Below the pieces are notes generated by a model. It had not been told where the DNA came from and ran no database searches. It saw nothing but the letters and a program-made list of their open reading frames with translations. From Polaromonas sp. (GTDB lineage Bacteria; Pseudomonadota; Gammaproteobacteria; Burkholderiales; Burkholderiaceae_C), in contig JAAFIP010000003.1 in assembly GCA_013297865.1 (NCBI GenBank), forward strand, positions 62,001-126,000: a DNA stretch of 64,000 nucleotides, written 5' to 3'. Positions 61,330 to 64,000 of this stretch are shown here, piece after piece; the stretch's first letter is position 1, and every line of letters starts with the position of its first letter. Made by a program: the position numbers and the translations under genes.

Positions 61330-62379
61330 ATGAGTAGCCCAACTATCGCCTCCACCAACCACCAGATTCGCCTGGCCCAGCGCCCCGTAGGCGCGCCCGG
61401 CCGTGAATGCTGGAGTTTTACCGAAGAGCCAGTGCCCCACCCTGCAGGCGAGGGCGACGTTCTGGTCAAAACTCTGGCCCTCTCGCTCGATCCTGCCATG
61501 CGCGGCTGGATGAACGAAGGCAAGAGCTATATCCCTCCCGTGGAAATTGGCGCGGTCATGCGCGCGGGCGGTGTGGGCGTGGTCGTCGCGTCCAACAACC
61601 CGGCCTTTGCCGTGGGCGACTATGTCAACGGCGGCCTGGATGTGCAGGAGTATTGCCTGGTACCGGGCGCACAGATCAAACGCAATGGTTTGTTCAAAAT
61701 TGATCTGCGCATGGGCACCCCCACACAGTGGCTCAACGTGTTGGGCATGCCCGGCATGACAGGCTATTTTGGCCTGATGGATGTGGGCATGCCCCAAGCT
61801 GGCGAGACGGTGGTGATCAGTGGTGCAGCTGGCGCAGTGGGCCAAACGGTGGGCCAGATCGCCAAGATCAAAGGCTGCCGCGTGGTGGGTATTGCCGGCG
61901 GCGCTGCCAAATGCGACTGGGTCGTCAAAGAGCTGGGTTTTGACGCCTGCATTGACTACAAGGCAGGCCCCACCAGCGTGAAAGACGGCCTCAAGCAGCA
62001 TTGCCCCAAGGGCGTGGATATTTACTTTGACAACGTAGGCGGCGAAATCCTGGACACCGTGCTGACCCGCATCAACCGCAAGGCCCGCATCATCATCTGC
62101 GGCGCCATCAGCCAGTACAACAACACCACTGCTGTGCAAGGCCCGAAAAACTACCTCAGCTTGCTGGTCAACCGCGCCCGCATGGAAGGCATCGTGGTGT
62201 TTGACTACGCCGACCGCTACCACCTGGCGATTGCCGAGATGGCAGGGTATCTGAAAGACGGCCGCATGAAGAGCAAAGAGGATGTGGTGATGGGCCTGAA
62301 CACCTTTCCCGAGACCTTGATGAAGCTGTTTAACGGCGAGAACTTTGGCAAGCTGGTGCTGCAGGTGGCAACGGATTGA
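61330..62379 (+). CDS. MDR-type NADP-dependent oxidoreductase (CurA/leukotriene reductase-like)
   Basis: 349 residues from ATG 61330 (MSSPTIASTNHQIRLAQRPV). LSLDPAMRGWMN, GMPGMTGYFGLMDVGMPQAG, cofactor loop ISGAAGAVGQTVGQIAKIKG, YFDNVGGEILDTVL. Zinc-free medium-chain reductase that reduces enones. A 23-codon extension to 61261 is possible but unlike the family. Confidence 0.9.
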   Translation: MSSPTIASTNHQIRLAQRPVGAPGRECWSFTEEPVPHPAGEGDVLVKTLALSLDPAMRGWMNEGKSYIPPVEIGAVMRAGGVGVVVASNNPAFAVGDYVNGGLDVQEYCLVPGAQIKRNGLFKIDLRMGTPTQWLNVLGMPGMTGYFGLMDVGMPQAGETVVISGAAGAVGQTVGQIAKIKGCRVVGIAGGAAKCDWVVKELGFDACIDYKAGPTSVKDGLKQHCPKGVDIYFDNVGGEILDTVLTRINRKARIIICGAISQYNNTTAVQGPKNYLSLLVNRARMEGIVVFDYADRYHLAIAEMAGYLKDGRMKSKEDVVMGLNTFPETLMKLFNGENFGKLVLQVATD

Positions 62380-62412
62380 TGCCCCTTGCCGCGGCAATCC
62401 TGACATGTAGTT

Positions 62413-62465
62413 ACTATTATTTTTGTAGCTGCTACCGCGATATTTTATTGGCCTGGAAGGCTATT
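62413..62465 (+). repeat. Dispersed palindromic repeat, copy L (intergenic)
   Basis: ACTATTATTTTTGTAGC, GCTGCTACCGCGATATTT, TATTGGCCTGGAAGGCTAT; one base change in the core. In the 248-bp gap after the MDR gene; nothing else is seen in that gap. Confidence 0.88.
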
Positions 62466-62627
62466 TAGCTTGTAAAAAGTGCGCTGGGGCAGTGTATTTC
62501 GCGCTCTGCAAAGGCACGCCCTGCAACTTGCAGTGCACCAAGGCATGACTCTCACCAGCCGATGGAGCTTTCAAAAACCTGTGCGCTGATTCGTCTAGTA
62601 GTATCCGTTTAAACAGGGAGTTCGATA

Positions 62628-63380
62628 ATGCATCGCCGTCAAATTATGCTGCTCAGCGCGCTGGCCTCTGGCGTGAGCGCAGTCTCACCAGTGTGGGCAC
62701 AGTTCAACCTAGGTAAAGCGCTGGACGCTGGCAAAGATCTGGCCAAATCGCAAACCCTGTCAGATGCAGAACTCAAAAGCTACTTCGACCAAATGGCCGC
62801 AGAGAGCGACAAAAAGAACCCCGTCGCTGGCCCCAGCGACCCTTATGGCAAACGTGTTGCCGCCTTGAGCCAGAAGCTGCAAAGCTACGACGGCCTGAAT
62901 CTGGACATCAAAGCCTATCTTGTCACTGACGTCAACGCCTTTGCCATGGCCAACGGCACCATACGCATCTTTGCCGGCCTGATGGACAAGTTTACCGACG
63001 ATGAAGTGCGCTATGTGATCGGCCACGAGATTGGTCACGTCAAAGCAGGCCACACCAAGGCGCGCATCCAAACCGCCATGCGCACCAGTGCCCTCAAGAA
63101 CGCCGCAGCCGCCACGGGCGGCAAAGCTTCCGTGCTGGCCGAGTCTGAGCTGGGCGCGCTGTTTGAGCAGGTCATCAAGGCGCAACACTCGCAGTCCAAC
63201 GAACGCGAGGCTGACGACTACGCCATGAAATTCATGAAGGCCAACCAATACGCACCGCAGGCCTGCGTCACCGCGCTGGAAAAGCTTGACGCCATGAGCG
63301 GTGGGGGTGGAACAGCCTGGCTGTCAACACACCCCAGCCCCAAAGAGCGTGCTGGGCGCATGAAGCAGCAAGTAGCCTGA
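62628..63380 (+). CDS. M48-family metalloprotease, periplasmic
   Basis: 250 residues. Signal peptide MLLSALASGVSAVSPVWAQ. Zinc motif VIGHEIGHVKAGH and third ligand in NEREADDYAMKFM. Similar to LoiP/YcaL type peptidases, likely anchored or soluble in the periplasm. GGGAG lies seven bases before the ATG. A dispersed repeat follows right after the stop. Confidence 0.9.
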   Translation: MHRRQIMLLSALASGVSAVSPVWAQFNLGKALDAGKDLAKSQTLSDAELKSYFDQMAAESDKKNPVAGPSDPYGKRVAALSQKLQSYDGLNLDIKAYLVTDVNAFAMANGTIRIFAGLMDKFTDDEVRYVIGHEIGHVKAGHTKARIQTAMRTSALKNAAAATGGKASVLAESELGALFEQVIKAQHSQSNEREADDYAMKFMKANQYAPQACVTALEKLDAMSGGGGTAWLSTHPSPKERAGRMKQQVA

Positions 63381-63388
63381 TGCTTTTT

Positions 63389-63439
63389 GCTATATTTTAA
63401 ATAGCTGCTCCCGCGATATTTCATTGGCTTGGCAGCCTA
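63389..63439 (+). repeat. Dispersed palindromic repeat, copy M (intergenic)
   Basis: GCTATATTTTAAATAGC, GCTGCTCCCGCGATATTT, CATTGGCTTGGCAGCC. Nine bases after the M48 stop. Confidence 0.9.
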
Positions 63440-63596
63440 AAACGTATTGATAGTGCAAGTTCATGACAGAGCAGGAATGCAAACCATTCTCGCTCTCAGT
63501 CGCACACCGGATGATTTGCAGGGTCTTACACTGCAAGCTTGTCAAAGCCCGGTCTTGCCATGACAATTTAAGCTTGTTTTCATTCAAGGGAATGCC

Positions 63597-64000
63597 ATGC
63601 AAGGTGACGCTAAAGTGATTGCGCTGCTGCAGGCGCAGCTGAAAAACGAGTTGACCGCCATCAACCAGTATTTTCTGCACTACCGCATGCTCAAGCACTG
63701 GGGCTTGGGCAAGCTGGCCAAAAAAGAGTACAGCGAGTCCATCGGTGAGATGAAGCATGCTGACCAGTTGATGGACCGCATTTTCATGCTCGACGGCCTG
63801 CCTAACCTGCAAGACCTGGGCAAGCTGCGTGTAGGCGAGGATGTGCCGGAACTGCTGGCCTGCGATCTGGCTTCAGAGCAAGCTGCGCAAGCCACGATCA
63901 AGGAAGGCATTGCCGTCTGCGAGAGCGCACAGGACTATGTTTCGCGCGATCTGCTGCAGGGCATCCTGGACGACACCGAAGAACATATCGATTATCTGGA
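63597..64000 (+). CDS. bfr: Bacterioferritin, partial (3' end outside window)
   Basis: Stores iron in a 24-subunit shell. About 135 residues are in the window. [40 protein letters not shown]. Heme ligand Met52 ([11 protein letters not shown]), ferroxidase residues Glu18, Glu51, His54, Glu94 and His130 are in place. The position equivalent to E. coli Glu127 is Thr (DDTEEH). AAGGGA RBS five bases before ATG. The C-terminus is cut by the window end. Confidence 0.93.
   Translation, partial: MQGDAKVIALLQAQLKNELTAINQYFLHYRMLKHWGLGKLAKKEYSESIGEMKHADQLMDRIFMLDGLPNLQDLGKLRVGEDVPELLACDLASEQAAQATIKEGIAVCESAQDYVSRDLLQGILDDTEEHIDYL

Overview
The window is 64 kb of a GC-rich betaproteobacterial chromosome, most likely Burkholderiales/Comamonadaceae. 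The evidence is the phaCAB polyhydroxybutyrate locus, the rpsP-rimM-trmD/rplS block, a BPSS1780-type membrane protein next to thrB, a DUF2782-like protein between polA and thrB, and a Bug-type binding protein. The genus cannot be fixed from sequence alone. The first gene (nadE) and the last (bfr) run off the ends. No rRNA, CRISPR array, transposase or prophage was seen.

Layout. 1-8.5 kb: nadE, a FemAB-like acyltransferase, a cyclic-nucleotide sensor, a LuxR-type regulator with a hybrid kinase, then a wax ester synthase/DGAT overlapping an alpha/beta hydrolase. 8.5-12.5 kb: phaC-phaA-phaB, with a 203-bp inverted-repeat element between phaC and phaA. 12.5-18.9 kb: pgeF, azlCD, maiA and a Rieske oxygenase / glutamine-synthetase-like / ferredoxin cluster. 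19-28 kb: polA, DUF2782, thrB, membrane and FecR proteins, a TPR protein and uvrD. 28-36 kb: a gene-free stretch with a 245-bp palindrome, then a GRDP-like protein, murB, yajQ, an aspartic protease, plsY and a two-gene secreted operon. 36-42 kb: ybaK, an aldo/keto reductase, an AMP-forming ligase and an esterase. 42-52 kb: tRNA-Leu/Cys/Gly, lon, clpX, a CobD-like protein, a Nudix enzyme, rplS, an OmpV-like porin, trmD, rimM and rpsP. 52-64 kb: acetyltransferase, TM2 protein, clpB, an aromatic-acid operon (LigW-like decarboxylase, Bug protein, flavin monooxygenase), two reductases, an M48 protease and bfr.

The most striking feature is a short dispersed repeat of about 50 bp. It has a GCTAT...ATAGC hairpin followed by the core GCTGCTCCCGCGAT and a GC-rich arm. 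There are 13 recognisable copies, about one per 5 kb, in both orientations. Five are intergenic. Eight lie inside open reading frames and add 14-19 codons without breaking the frame, in nadE, a FemAB-like gene, pgeF, a DUF2782 gene, uvrD, murB, an aspartic protease and an acyl-CoA synthetase. All three frames of one orientation are used. The two copies read in the frame that would contain a TAG stop are the only ones carrying CAG there. In the protease the repeat forms most of the signal peptide. This behaves like a protein-tolerated palindromic element, in the manner of Rickettsia palindromic elements, and is the best candidate for an undescribed system here.

Genes that work together: phaCAB with WS/DGAT for carbon storage; lon, clpX and clpB for protein quality control, with sigma-32-like promoters before lon and clpB; and two small gene sets for aromatic or amine catabolism. 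Two usually conserved gene orders are broken: clpX has no clpP upstream, and an outer-membrane protein gene separates trmD from rplS.
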